A DNA stretch of 64,000 nt from an uncultured Alistipes sp. (GTDB lineage Bacteria > Bacteroidota > Bacteroidia > Bacteroidales > Rikenellaceae), in the NCBI GenBank assembly GCA_949283205.1, contig CASDSD010000050.1, positions 59,840 through 123,839 of the forward strand, in the 5' to 3' direction. A model generated the notes under the pieces. The model searched no databases. It was not told the origin of the DNA and saw nothing but the letters and a program-made list of their open reading frames with translations. The position numbers and the translations under genes were made by a program. Position 1 is the first letter of the stretch; every line of letters starts with the position of its first letter. Shown piece after piece: positions 1 through 8,386 of this stretch.

Positions 1-1647
1 GACGATTTCATGAACAATGATGCAAATCAGTTCAGATATACTTATTACGAGAGCGACGATCTGGATGAGAACGGCAACTGGGGTGCCAAGTTCGGCGCTG
101 CGCAGTTCGGTCTCTACCTGCAGGACGAGTGGCGTGCCAACGATAAGTTCACTCTCACCTACGGTCTGCGTATGGATGTACCCGTAATTTTCAAGAATCC
201 TTCGGTAAACGATGAGTTCAACAACTCGGATGTTGCAAAGAAATATGGCGTCGCAACGGGCGATATCGCTTCGGGCAATGTCCTGTTCTCGCCCCGTCTG
301 GGTTTCCGCTGGTATGTTGATGAGGACAAGAACGTCCTTCTGCGCGGTGGTATGGGCCTCTTCACGGGCCGTGTACCCTTCGTGTGGATGTCGAACCAAT
401 TCTCAAATACCGGTATAGATCAGGTTTCGGTTACGGGTTACAGACCGCAGAATGAAGACGACACTCCTATTCCCGCACTCGGGTCTTCTATTACGGCCGA
501 TGATGTCAAGGCAATGGGATTCAATGCCGGCGCCGCCACTATCAATGTCGTAGACAAGAAGTTCAAGTATCCGCAGGTGTTCCGTGTTAATTTGGCTGCC
601 GATTTCAACCTCGGCAACGGATGGTCGGCTACGCTGGAGGCTCTTTACTCGAAGACCTTTAATAACATGTACGTTCAGGATATCGACTATGAAGACAGCG
701 GCAAGAAGTTCTATGCCGTCAATGCCGGTATGGCCAATGCCAACAACACCGCAATCGTTTACGACAACATGACTTCGTACAGCGATATCATCTACCTGAA
801 GAACACGAACAAGGGATATTCTTACTCGCTGACCGCACAGGTGCGCAAATCGTTCGACTTCGGTCTTACGCTCGATGCGGCCTATACGTTCGGTCACTCG
901 TACAGCGTATTCGACGGTACTTCGTCGGTTGCCTACTCTAACTGGAAGTACAACTACGCACGCAATACGAATGATCCCGAGCTTTCGCTCTCGTCGTTCG
1001 ACATACCCCACCGTGTAATCGCTTCGGTTAACTACAATACCCGTTATGGTAAGAACAACCGTTGGGGAACCAACGTCGCTCTTATCTACGAGGGTCACTC
1101 TGGTCAGCCCTATTCGCTTTACTATTACTTCAACAAGAACCTGCCCAATGGCGGATATTCTATGAACGGCGACGGTTACAACGGTAACGACCTGATCTAT
1201 ATCCCCAACGCTGTGGAGGTTATGAACATGAACTGGGCTTCGGAGCAGGATATGAACAACTTCGAGAACTTCATCTTGAGCAACAAGGTGCTGCGCGACA
1301 ACCGCGGCAAGTACAGCGAGCGCAACAGCATCCGCATGCCTTTCGAGAGCCAGTTCGACTTCAGCTTCTCGCAGGACTTCTACTACAACGTTAAGCGCGG
1401 CGGCAAGATCACCTTCATGTGGACGATCATGAACGTGGCAAACCTCCTCAACAAGGATTGGGGCAAGTATTACGCCAACATCTATGCAATCGCTCCGCTG
1501 ACAGTAACCGGCGTGTCGGAGGTCTTCAACAGCAAGAATGAGGTTGTGGGTTACGAGCCTACCTACTCTTTCTATGAGAACAACATGGACCTCGACGACT
1601 ACTTCTCGCGCTGGAGAATGCAGTTCGGTATCAGAATTACATTCTAA
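1..1647 (+). CDS. TonB-dependent outer-membrane receptor, C-terminal part (5' end outside window)
   Basis: The frame is open at base 1, so only the last ~548 residues of the protein are visible. They are rich in aromatic/glycine beta-strand segments (for example GLYLQDEWRANDKFTLTYGL, SSFDIPHRVIASVNY) and end in an aromatic-terminated strand (QFGIRITF), as expected for the barrel of a TonB-dependent transporter. The pattern of a barrel with a 'DIPHR' segment resembles Oar-like receptors that carry an N-terminal carboxypeptidase-regulatory domain, but that domain and the plug lie outside the window. It should sit in the outer membrane and import a ligand or export/anchor a protein; the substrate cannot be told. 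A strong terminator follows directly. Confidence 0.88.
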   Translation, partial: DDFMNNDANQFRYTYYESDDLDENGNWGAKFGAAQFGLYLQDEWRANDKFTLTYGLRMDVPVIFKNPSVNDEFNNSDVAKKYGVATGDIASGNVLFSPRLGFRWYVDEDKNVLLRGGMGLFTGRVPFVWMSNQFSNTGIDQVSVTGYRPQNEDDTPIPALGSSITADDVKAMGFNAGAATINVVDKKFKYPQVFRVNLAADFNLGNGWSATLEALYSKTFNNMYVQDIDYEDSGKKFYAVNAGMANANNTAIVYDNMTSYSDIIYLKNTNKGYSYSLTAQVRKSFDFGLTLDAAYTFGHSYSVFDGTSSVAYSNWKYNYARNTNDPELSLSSFDIPHRVIASVNYNTRYGKNNRWGTNVALIYEGHSGQPYSLYYYFNKNLPNGGYSMNGDGYNGNDLIYIPNAVEVMNMNWASEQDMNNFENFILSNKVLRDNRGKYSERNSIRMPFESQFDFSFSQDFYYNVKRGGKITFMWTIMNVANLLNKDWGKYYANIYAIAPLTVTGVSEVFNSKNEVVGYEPTYSFYENNMDLDDYFSRWRMQFGIRITF

Positions 1648-1675
1648 AGCCGCGTATATACCGCGAATGAACAAA

Positions 1676-1711
1676 GGGGCCGCATCGGTGGATGCGGCCC
1701 CTTGTTATTTT
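1676..1711 (+). terminator. Rho-independent terminator of the receptor gene
   Basis: Perfect 11-bp stem GGGGCCGCATC/GATGCGGCCCC with a GGTG loop (1676-1701), followed by a T-rich run (TTGTTATTTT), 29 bp after the stop codon. Confidence 0.9.
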
Positions 1712-1732
1712 CTGCCGTTAGGGTTATCTTTG
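1702..1732 (+). promoter_or_regulatory. Bacteroidetes-type promoter of umuDC
   Basis: TTG (1702-1704), 20-bp spacer, then TATCTTTG (1725-1732), matching the Bacteroidetes -33 TTTG / -7 TAnnTTTG consensus. It overlaps the tail of the preceding terminator and lies 19 bp before the umuD ATG, so the leader is short. No obvious LexA box was recognised. Confidence 0.7.
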
Positions 1733-1751
1733 CGTAAAGGAAAAACGTGAA

Positions 1752-2171
1752 ATGAGCAAACTCGATCTTTACGGCGTGGAGTACAATCCGCGCGAGGCCG
1801 ACATGTGCGGCGAGGTGAAGGCCGGTTTCCCGAGCCCTGCCGACGATACGCCTCATGAGAGGCTCGACCTGCTGAAACTGTTGATACGCCACCCCGCCGC
1901 GACGTTCTATTTCCGCGTGAGCGGCGTGAGCATGGTGGACGACGACTTTGACGAGGGCGACATAATCGTCGTCGACCGCAGTCTGGAGCCGGACGACGGC
2001 CGTGTGGCCGTGTGTTTCATCGATGGCGAGTTCACGTTGAAGCGTATCCGCCGCGACAAGGATTGTATCTGGCTTGTGCCGGCAAATAAACGTTTCGCCC
2101 CGATCCGCGTGACGGCCGACAATGAATTTGCCGTGTGGGGCGTAGTGACATATGTGATCAAAAAAGTGTGA
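1752..2171 (+). CDS. umuD: UmuD-like SOS protein, self-cleaving S24 peptidase
   Basis: 139 residues, the usual UmuD length. The family box AGFPSPADD places autocleavage between Ala24 and Gly25, equivalent to Cys24-Gly25 in E. coli UmuD. The catalytic dyad falls at Ser60 (SGVSM) and Lys97 (FTLKR), the same numbers as in E. coli. After RecA-stimulated self-cleavage, UmuD' forms DNA polymerase V with UmuC for translesion synthesis. It lies 4 bp upstream of umuC and is transcribed with it from a nearby TAnnTTTG promoter. It lacks the N-terminal DNA-binding domain of LexA, so it is not a repressor. Confidence 0.95.
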   Translation: MSKLDLYGVEYNPREADMCGEVKAGFPSPADDTPHERLDLLKLLIRHPAATFYFRVSGVSMVDDDFDEGDIIVVDRSLEPDDGRVAVCFIDGEFTLKRIRRDKDCIWLVPANKRFAPIRVTADNEFAVWGVVTYVIKKV

Positions 2172-2175
2172 CACG

Positions 2176-3438
2176 ATGTACGCTTTGGCCGACTGCAATA
2201 ACTTCTTCGTATCGTGCGAGCGATTGTTTCGTCCCGATCTGAACGGGCGTCCCGTCATCGTGCTCTCGAACAACGACGGCTGCGCCATTGCGCGCAGCAA
2301 CGAAGCCAAGGCGCTGGGTATAGGCATGGGGGCGCCGCTGTTCAAGATAGCCGACATCGTGCGGTGCAACAATGTGGCGGTATTCTCGGGCAATATGGCC
2401 CTTTACGGCGATATCTCTCGCCGCGTGCAGCAGACGCTCATGGAGTTCACCCCCGCCATCGAGCGTTACAGCATAGACGAGGCGTTCCTCGATTTGCGGG
2501 GGATGGAGTCGGCCGATTTCGACGCCCTTGCGAAGGAGATCTCGCGCCGCTGCCTGCGTAATACGGGTATACCGGTATCGGTCGGCATAGCCCCGACGAA
2601 GACCCTCGCAAAGATTGCCTCCAAATTGTGCAAGCGTTATCCGAAGCTGCGGGGCGGATGTTACATGTACCGCGCTGAGGATGTGGAGAAGGTGTTGCGG
2701 AAGTTCCCCGTAGAGGATGTGTGGGGCATCGGGCGCCGCTTCTCGAAACGGCTCGTCGAGTTGGGCATAAAGACCGCTTACGACTTCACGACCCTTTCGC
2801 CCGAGTGGGTTCGGGCGCAGATGAGCATTGCCGGTGTGCGTACATGGCGCGAGCTGCGGGGCGAGGCCTGCATAGAGTTCGAGCAGGGATTTCAGGCCAA
2901 GCAGTCGATATGCACCTCGCGCAGCTTCGCCACGGAGATATACGACTTCGACGCCCTGGCCGAGCAGGTGGCCAAGTTCGCCTCGATGACGGCCGCGAAG
3001 CTGCGCCGCCAGCACTCGGCGTGCAACCAGATGACGGTGTTCGCATGGACGAACCGTTTCAAGGAGGAGTGGACGTCGAACCGCGGCAACAGTTGCGTCA
3101 CGGTATTCGAGACGGCAACGGACAGCACTCTCGAGATGGTGAAGGCGTCGCATGCGGCTCTTGCGGAGATCTTCGCCCGCGGCTGCGGCTACAAGAAGGC
3201 CGGGGCCATAGCCACCTCCATCATACCCAAGGACGGCGTGCAGGCCAACCTTTTCGGCGACACGGATACACAGCGCCATGACCGCCTCATGCGTGCGATG
3301 GATGCCATAAACGGCCGGCTGGGGCACGACTCGGTTATAGTTGCCTCGCAGGGCTTCGGCGACGTGCGCAACCAGCACCAGCACCGCTCGCCGCGATATA
3401 CCACCGAATGGAGCGACCTGCCGACCGTATCGTTATGA
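2176..3438 (+). CDS. umuC: UmuC-like Y-family DNA polymerase (Pol V catalytic subunit)
   Basis: 420 residues, full length. The Y-family palm begins ALADCNNFF (Asp6), and the catalytic pair SIDEAFLDL gives Asp101-Glu102, identical in position to E. coli UmuC. The segment VSVGIAPTKTLAKIASKLCK and the helix-hairpin-helix (WGIGRRFSKRLVELGI) follow, then the little-finger and C-terminal UmuC-specific region. It inserts nucleotides opposite damaged bases with low fidelity when activated by UmuD' and RecA. It forms a two-gene operon with umuD and ends at a strong bidirectional terminator. Confidence 0.96.
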   Translation: MYALADCNNFFVSCERLFRPDLNGRPVIVLSNNDGCAIARSNEAKALGIGMGAPLFKIADIVRCNNVAVFSGNMALYGDISRRVQQTLMEFTPAIERYSIDEAFLDLRGMESADFDALAKEISRRCLRNTGIPVSVGIAPTKTLAKIASKLCKRYPKLRGGCYMYRAEDVEKVLRKFPVEDVWGIGRRFSKRLVELGIKTAYDFTTLSPEWVRAQMSIAGVRTWRELRGEACIEFEQGFQAKQSICTSRSFATEIYDFDALAEQVAKFASMTAAKLRRQHSACNQMTVFAWTNRFKEEWTSNRGNSCVTVFETATDSTLEMVKASHAALAEIFARGCGYKKAGAIATSIIPKDGVQANLFGDTDTQRHDRLMRAMDAINGRLGHDSVIVASQGFGDVRNQHQHRSPRYTTEWSDLPTVSL

Positions 3439-3456
3439 TGATATGCGATGATATAG

Positions 3457-3487
3457 GATGAGAGCCGTCCCTCGGGCGGCTCTCATC
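3457..3487. terminator. Bidirectional terminator between umuC and the HAD gene
   Basis: 14-bp stem (3457-3470 with 3474-3487, one G-T pair) and a CTC loop. It sits between two convergent genes and touches the stop codon of the minus-strand gene. Confidence 0.88.
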
Positions 3488-4093
3488 TTATCGGTTGTAC
3501 CCTCGCGGCAGCAGCATCTGCCGCAGACGGGCGCATGAGCCCTCGGCGTCGTGTTTGTCGAAGTGGAACGGCACGATACCCTTGGCCCCGGCAGCTACGG
3601 TGTTCTCCTTGCGGTCGTCGATGAAGAGCGTCTCGGACGGTTCGAGCGAGAATCGCCTGATCAGAATGTCGTATATCTCGGGCATGGGCTTCACGACGTG
3701 CTCCTCGCACGATATGACGTCGCCGTCGAAATAACGGTAGACATCCGTACGGCGCAGGAACGCGATATATTCGCGCGACATGTTCGACAGTACGTAGAGA
3801 CGGTATCCGGCAGCCTTCAGGTCGTGTATGAGCGCCTCGGTCGGGGCTATGGCCTCCTGCTTCTCTATCGAGAGCAGCACCAGGCGGCGCGCATACTCCT
3901 CGTCGGCCCCGCGATATGCGCACAAGTCGCTGATCATCTTGTCGAACGACGATTTGCCGAGGTCGTAGTCCACCCAGAACTGCGGCATGGGCGACTCCAT
4001 GACGTATGAGAAGAAGCGTTTGAACTCTTCGCTGCATTTGGCCGGATCCTGTGCAAAGACCACGCGGCCCAGATCGAATACGATGTTTTTCAT
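3488..4093 (-). CDS. HAD-superfamily phosphatase, YihX-like
   Basis: 201 residues from the ATG at 4093 (MKNIVFDLGRVVF). HAD motif I has the form FDLGxV, as in the YihX/HAD-IA subgroup (nucleophile Asp6, second Asp replaced by Gly); motif II is YVLSNMS, motif III Lys is in VKPMPEIY and motif IV is LFIDDRKENT. It should be a soluble phosphatase for a small phosphorylated metabolite, with glucose-1-phosphate or FMN types as precedents; the substrate is not readable. An upstream in-frame extension to 4216 was rejected because the promoter at 4099-4130 lies inside it. With that promoter the mRNA begins at or next to the ATG, so translation looks leaderless. Confidence 0.85.
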   Translation of the reverse strand: MKNIVFDLGRVVFAQDPAKCSEEFKRFFSYVMESPMPQFWVDYDLGKSSFDKMISDLCAYRGADEEYARRLVLLSIEKQEAIAPTEALIHDLKAAGYRLYVLSNMSREYIAFLRRTDVYRYFDGDVISCEEHVVKPMPEIYDILIRRFSLEPSETLFIDDRKENTVAAGAKGIVPFHFDKHDAEGSCARLRQMLLPRGYNR

Positions 4094-4098
4094 ATGTG

Positions 4099-4130
4099 CA
4101 AAGATAACAATACGGCCGCAGAATAGCAAA
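4099..4130 (-). promoter_or_regulatory. Consensus promoter of the HAD gene, giving a leaderless message
   Basis: Minus strand: TTTG (4130-4127), 20-bp spacer, TATCTTTG (4106-4099). Only five bases separate the -7 box from the ATG at 4093. Confidence 0.75.
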
Positions 4131-4253
4131 CACGGACACCGCCGTCGGGGCAGGGACGCATCCATGCGATGCCGGTAGCCTATATGACCGCGCGGTGAGG
4201 TTCGGTCGTCGCGCAAGTGCCCTGCTGTTTCATCTAAATTTTTCGTTGAAACA

Positions 4254-4285
4254 TTTGTTCATCTAAAAAATTAGTAATACATTTG
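4254..4285 (+). promoter_or_regulatory. Promoter of the plug-repeat / BlaI / M56 cluster
   Basis: TTTG (4254-4257), 20-bp spacer, TACATTTG (4278-4285). The start codon of the first gene lies 24 bp downstream. The 4094-4253 stretch before it shows no gene. Confidence 0.75.
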
Positions 4286-4309
4286 TATCGGCTTGAAACT
4301 GCAACAGAC

Positions 4310-5161
4310 ATGAAGAAAAAATCCATATTGACATTGGTGTTGGCCTTCGGGGCATTGTACTGCCACGGGCAGAATATCGTAGGCCGCATAGACTCCACCG
4401 CCATCCGGCGTGAGGTCGTGGCCGACGACGGTATCGCCGGGGCTTTGGCCGAGGCGCCGAAGGCGGAGTATCGCTACCTCGTAAACGGAGAGGAGATGTC
4501 GGAGAACGAGGCCGACATACGCGTGCGCCCGTGGAACGTGCGTTCGATCCGTTTGCGCAAGACGGAGGATGGTACGATACTGTTGCGCATACGTGCGGGC
4601 AGGATGTCGCGCAGCTTCCTCAAGGGGAACGTGTGCGGCATAAAATGGGACAGCAAGTGGTCGGGCGGAGACGAGGTGCGGCGTTATATCTCGTCGTACA
4701 TCCTGCACAGCGACTACGACAGCATCCGCCGCGCCGAGAATCACCCCAAGGATAAGGTCTTCGTTCCCGAGGCGAAGCATTGGCGGCAGCTCTCGCCCGA
4801 CGTGGTCTACCTGTTGAACGGGCGCCGTGTCGATGGCGGCACGTTGATATACCTCGAAGGGTCGTTGCTGCAGAAGGTGGATCTGCAGTATCGCCGCCGC
4901 GACGTGCGGCGTTTCGGCCCTGATGCGGAGAATGGCGTGATACGCGCTCGTACATTCCGCACGCGCCGTCCGCTGATACTTATAGACGGCGAGCCGGCGC
5001 GGCTCAAACGGTGGCTTGCCATGTGCAACATGGAGACCATCAACATGCAGACCCCGGTAAACTATCGTACGCTCTCCCCCATCGACGCATACAAGCGATA
5101 CGGCCGGCATGCAAAACACGGGGTGCTGTATGTGAGGACGGAATGGGTCGGCGGAGAGTGA
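4310..5161 (+). CDS. Secreted protein with three TonB-plug-like repeats (unknown function)
   Basis: 283 residues from the ATG at 4310; a signal peptide (MKKKSILTLVLAFGALYCHG) supports this start over an upstream in-frame codon. I do not recognise a named family over the whole length. Three segments share a pattern seen in receptor plug domains: a short strand 'YLVNG/YLLNG/ILIDG', a helix-containing middle with 'I..+..R/P', then 'G(V/T)I..(R/I).RT'. They lie at about residues 53-97, 164-216 and 220-277; the last ends with IDAYKRYGRHAKHGVLYVRT, close to the plug ending 'A..+YG....GV+.+.T'. No barrel follows. It precedes blaI by 48 bp, so it is probably co-transcribed with the BlaI/M56-TonB pair and acts in the periplasm or at the outer membrane. 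Confidence 0.7.
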   Translation: MKKKSILTLVLAFGALYCHGQNIVGRIDSTAIRREVVADDGIAGALAEAPKAEYRYLVNGEEMSENEADIRVRPWNVRSIRLRKTEDGTILLRIRAGRMSRSFLKGNVCGIKWDSKWSGGDEVRRYISSYILHSDYDSIRRAENHPKDKVFVPEAKHWRQLSPDVVYLLNGRRVDGGTLIYLEGSLLQKVDLQYRRRDVRRFGPDAENGVIRARTFRTRRPLILIDGEPARLKRWLAMCNMETINMQTPVNYRTLSPIDAYKRYGRHAKHGVLYVRTEWVGGE

Positions 5162-5209
5162 CGTGTGAAGACAACAAGTTGAATAATATATAATAATGCA
5201 GGAACAGTT

Positions 5210-5596
5210 ATGTCAGGATTGAAACGGCGCAGGCAGGAGCTTACGAAAGGCGAAGAGGAGGTTATGCAGGTGCTGTGGGACCTGGGAAAAGGAACGGTGA
5301 ACGATATCATTGCCCGCATGCCCGACCCCAAGCCCAAATATACGACGGTGGCTACGTTTATCAAGATCCTCGAAAACAAGGAATTCGTACGCCATGAGCC
5401 TGTCGGCAAGGGCTTTGTCTACCACCCTGCCGTGGCCAAGGAGGAGTATGCCCGCACGGTGGTGGGCAACATGCTGGCGTCGTATTTCGGCGGTTCGATG
5501 TCGAACATGGTGTCGTTCTTCTCGCGGCAGGAGAATATCTCGGCGCGCGAGCTGGACGAGATCATGGAGATAGTCGAGAAGGCCAGAAAACAGTAA
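5210..5596 (+). CDS. BlaI/MecI-family transcriptional repressor
   Basis: 128 residues, normal for the family. It opens with the BlaI winged-helix pattern (LTKGEEEVMQVLWDLGKGTV, then PKPKYTTVATFIKILENKEFV and VYHPAV), and the C-terminal dimerisation helices follow. BlaI proteins bind operators as dimers and are inactivated when a partner M56 protease is activated by its signal. The gene lies 21 bp before such a protease. There is no beta-lactamase gene beside it, so the regulated target is more likely the cluster itself or distant envelope genes. Confidence 0.93.
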   Translation: MSGLKRRRQELTKGEEEVMQVLWDLGKGTVNDIIARMPDPKPKYTTVATFIKILENKEFVRHEPVGKGFVYHPAVAKEEYARTVVGNMLASYFGGSMSNMVSFFSRQENISARELDEIMEIVEKARKQ

Positions 5597-5617
5597 TACG
5601 GTCCAATCTGCGATGAT

Positions 5618-6922
5618 ATGAGAGAGTTGGTAACATACATGCTCGAGACGATGGCGTGCAGCGCCGTGCTGATGCTTATGTACGGTGTGCTGCTCGACCG
5701 CAGGGTGTCATTTGCGACATGCCGCATATATCTGCTTGCGGCAGTGGTTGCGGCGGCAGTGATTCCTCTGCTGCGCATTCCCGTATGGAATGCTGCACCC
5801 TTGGCCTTGGTTGCCGGAGTCACGGCGGGAGATCTCTCCACGGCCGTTGTTGCCGAAACCGGCGGAGCGGGCATGCGCGAGGCGGTACTTGCAGTATATG
5901 CGGCCGGAGTGGTCCTGTCGCTTGCGGTCATGGCCATGCAGTTGTACCGTATAGGGTCTATGGCCCGCAGTGGAGAGGTGTTGCGCGGGCATGCGCCGCG
6001 CATTGTACGCACGGCGGACAGCATAGCCTCGTTCTCCTTCTTCGGTACCATATACATGAGCCGTGATATTGCCGAAGCCGACATGGCGGCCATAGTGGCG
6101 CACGAGAGAAGCCATATCCGCCACAGGCATTCGGCCGAGAAGGTCGCCATGCAGTTGTTGCGTGCCTTGATGTGGTGGAATCCCTTCGTGTGGATAGCGC
6201 AGCGCCGCCTGTCGGAGGTGCACGAATACGAAGCCGATGCCGACGTGTTGAGCGAAGGCTACGACGTGAACGATTATATAGCTTCGATATTGAAGAGCTT
6301 GTTGGGTTATAGTCCGGACATAGCCAACAGCTTCAGGGATTCCTTAACCAAAAAACGATTCAAAATGATGATTACGAAGAGAAAGAGCAGGTACGCCATG
6401 CTCCGCACGTTTGCCGTATTGCCCGTGGCTGCAGCCCTGCTGTGTACGTTCTCCTTTACGGCGAGAGCCGAACAGCCCGAAGTTCCCGTTTCGGAGATCG
6501 GGATTGCCGTGGCTGCGGCAGAGACAACGCAGCCGCAGGATCCCCAAAAGAAGGAGGTGTTAATGCGGGCCGAGGTGATGCCCAAATTCAACGGCGGTGA
6601 TATTCAGGATTTCCGCATGTGGATTATGTCGCAGATCCATTACCCCGAAAGCATGTATGATGCTAATATACAAGGAACGATGCTGGTGGAGTTCGTCATA
6701 AACAAGGATGGTAAACTGACCGACATACGTATCATAAAGGAGCTGCACAAGGATGCATCGAAACACGTTGCGGATATACTCTCGAAGTCGCCCTTGTGGA
6801 GCCCCGGAATGAATGATGGCAAGGCTGTGGACATTAAGTTCATGATGCCTCTGAATTTCAGACTTTCTGATGGTTCCGCTTCGGGTGCCAAGGTCGCTGC
6901 TGCGGCTAGCCGCGAGGGTTAG
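5618..6922 (+). CDS. M56 (BlaR1-type) membrane metalloprotease fused to a TonB C-terminal domain
   Basis: 434 residues. The N-terminal half has several hydrophobic spans (about 9-24, 36-52, 88-110). The gluzincin motif is HERSH (162-166), with HEYEAD at 202-207 as the likely third-ligand region. A further hydrophobic stretch (~260-278) crosses the inner membrane. Residues ~325-425 form a TonB C-terminal domain (FNGGDIQDFRMWIMSQIHYP, GTMLVEFVINKDGKL, LWSPGMNDGKAVDIKFMMP) in the periplasm. The penicillin-sensor domain of classical BlaR1 is absent. It probably senses an envelope or TonB-related signal and relieves BlaI repression. The TonB domain could also contact outer-membrane receptors directly. 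Confidence 0.9.
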   Translation: MRELVTYMLETMACSAVLMLMYGVLLDRRVSFATCRIYLLAAVVAAAVIPLLRIPVWNAAPLALVAGVTAGDLSTAVVAETGGAGMREAVLAVYAAGVVLSLAVMAMQLYRIGSMARSGEVLRGHAPRIVRTADSIASFSFFGTIYMSRDIAEADMAAIVAHERSHIRHRHSAEKVAMQLLRALMWWNPFVWIAQRRLSEVHEYEADADVLSEGYDVNDYIASILKSLLGYSPDIANSFRDSLTKKRFKMMITKRKSRYAMLRTFAVLPVAAALLCTFSFTARAEQPEVPVSEIGIAVAAAETTQPQDPQKKEVLMRAEVMPKFNGGDIQDFRMWIMSQIHYPESMYDANIQGTMLVEFVINKDGKLTDIRIIKELHKDASKHVADILSKSPLWSPGMNDGKAVDIKFMMPLNFRLSDGSASGAKVAAAASREG

Positions 6923-7059
6923 AAAACCCGAAAGTTGTCGATGAGGCAGTTGCCGTGGGTTACGGCAAGTAGAGACGATGGGAGCGACTTTTCCCAACAT
7001 AAAGCATAAATCCGCCCCGATCGCGTACCATGCGTAACGCGGTCGAAAACGGGACGATG

Positions 7060-7097
7060 GCGCGCACGATGCCGTAAGGCCTTGTGCGCGCTGTTTT
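7060..7097 (+). terminator. Probable terminator downstream of the BlaI/M56 operon
   Basis: GCGCGCAC (7060-7067) pairs with GTGCGCGC (7084-7091), with an inner GCC/GGC helix, and is followed by TGTTTT. It lies ~140 bp after the M56 stop codon. Confidence 0.6.
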
Positions 7098-7230
7098 GAA
7101 TGTGGTGGGCGGAATGCTCTTGCCGTGCGGATTTCGAGGTCGCCATGAATCGGATGCCGTGTGCCGCCGGCAATGTCGCGAAAATGTGAATAAATGTTTA
7201 CGTAATGTAATGTTTGTATACTTTTTGGCG

Positions 7231-7238
7231 TATATTTG
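7231..7238 (+). promoter_or_regulatory. -7 element of the NigD-like gene
   Basis: TATATTTG matches TAnnTTTG and lies 37 bp before the ATG. No -33 TTTG is present at the usual 20-bp distance (the nearest is at 7213-7216), so the match is partial. Confidence 0.5.
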
Positions 7239-7275
7239 CGTTGTTAAAATCGAAAACAACTTAAAATCGTATAAA

Positions 7276-8031
7276 ATGAAAAAACTATTCAACATGGCCA
7301 TGGTGCTGTTCTCGATCGTGGCTCTCGGCACTTCGTGCAACAAGAAAGATTCTACTCCCGTTTATGTGAGTATAGCCACCATCGAACCAGGATCGGCCAT
7401 AACCGGCGGATTTTCGGTCGTGTTTGACACCGGAGATACGGCATACGTTACAAATTCCGTGGAGGTCAGCAATCAGGTGACGATCGAGCCGACGTTCGAC
7501 AATCAGCTGCGTGCCATGATTTACTACGTCATGGAAGAGCAGGAAGTCCCCGGGTACGATGCGGTTATAACCATCCAGGGCCTTCGCGGCATATTCACGG
7601 ATTACGTGCGTTATATCACCGATCATGACATCGGCAACATCGCGGACTACACCGCATCCATAGGCATCAACGATGGCGCATATGCCAATGACTGGATTAC
7701 ACTCAACTTCACGTTCATGTACGGCGGTCCCAGCAGCAAGGAGCACAAGGTGTATCTCGTATATAACACCAACCCCGATCATGCCGGTATGTTCCAGAGC
7801 ATGTATAAGGATGACGGATATCTCTATCTCGAGCTCTATCACGACTCGGATGAAGACGGAACGCTTTACGAATACACCGACTACGGCAGCTGGAAACTAC
7901 GCTCTGACCTGGGCATAGACGTTAATCAGTACAAGGGTATCAAAATCCTGTATCATGATATGAACAGCGATGCCGCGGATACGTTCGTAATGGACCTGTC
8001 GGACAATGCAAAGGAACTTAAGATTGAGTAA
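7276..8031 (+). CDS. NigD-like lipoprotein
   Basis: 251 residues from the ATG at 7276; the longer frame reaching back to 7084 spans the promoter and was rejected. The signal sequence ends in a lipobox (VALGTSCNKK), so Cys is probably lipidated. The rest is a two-part beta-rich protein typical of the Bacteroidetes NigD-like family (OB-like N-terminal part and a C-terminal beta-sandwich with FTFMYGG..KEHKVYLVYN). NigD proteins were named for a bacteriocin-linked gene, but most have no assigned role. It is a monocistronic unit with its own terminator. Confidence 0.83.
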   Translation: MKKLFNMAMVLFSIVALGTSCNKKDSTPVYVSIATIEPGSAITGGFSVVFDTGDTAYVTNSVEVSNQVTIEPTFDNQLRAMIYYVMEEQEVPGYDAVITIQGLRGIFTDYVRYITDHDIGNIADYTASIGINDGAYANDWITLNFTFMYGGPSSKEHKVYLVYNTNPDHAGMFQSMYKDDGYLYLELYHDSDEDGTLYEYTDYGSWKLRSDLGIDVNQYKGIKILYHDMNSDAADTFVMDLSDNAKELKIE

Positions 8032-8069
8032 GAGTAAGTAATACGGTACCCTGCCGTTTAAGGGATCAC

Positions 8070-8106
8070 AATACGCGCTGCGGATTTCCGCAGCGCGTAT
8101 TTTATT
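8070..8106 (+). terminator. Terminator of the NigD-like gene
   Basis: Long near-perfect inverted repeat AATACGCGCTGCGGA / TCCGCAGCGCGTATT (8070-8101) followed by TTATT. Confidence 0.88.
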
Positions 8107-8386
8107 CCTGTTCCCGCCACGTTTTCCGCGCCAGGCCTGCCCTATTCCCGCTCCAATTACGGGGAAAGTTTCGTCCCGTTCCTTTGCGTCCGTATGCACT
8201 CCTGTGCGTGCAGAGAACCGGCCATGAGATACGCTTCGAGGGCGTGTCTCATACGCGGATCATGATATGCGGCGGTTGCGCGGCGCAGGTTCTCCGTCTG
8301 TGGTGACCGGTGCGGCCTCGTGCGGTATGGCGTTGTATTGTGCTGCCGGTCGGTCGGGTGTTTCGGCGGGAGATTATACTATAAAC
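8107..8386. other. 280-bp non-coding stretch between two terminators
   Basis: No supported gene. It contains a stem-loop at 8224-8252 (ATGAGATACGC / GCGTGTCTCAT, one G-T pair) without a T-run, whose role is unknown. Confidence 0.5.

Larger units (their letters stand above)
6923..7275 (+). other. 353-bp intergenic region between the M56 gene and the NigD-like gene
   Basis: No gene seen. It holds a hairpin terminator (7060-7097) and a TATATTTG -7 element (7231-7238) for the downstream gene. Confidence 0.6.

Noticed and set aside
403-1674. Long minus-strand open frame opposite the receptor gene
   Set aside because: Antisense shadow of a GC-rich coding region; no start context and low-complexity Val/His/Arg composition.
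8224-8252. Stem-loop considered as a riboswitch or small RNA
   Set aside because: A simple hairpin with no conserved riboswitch features, T-run or clear promoter.
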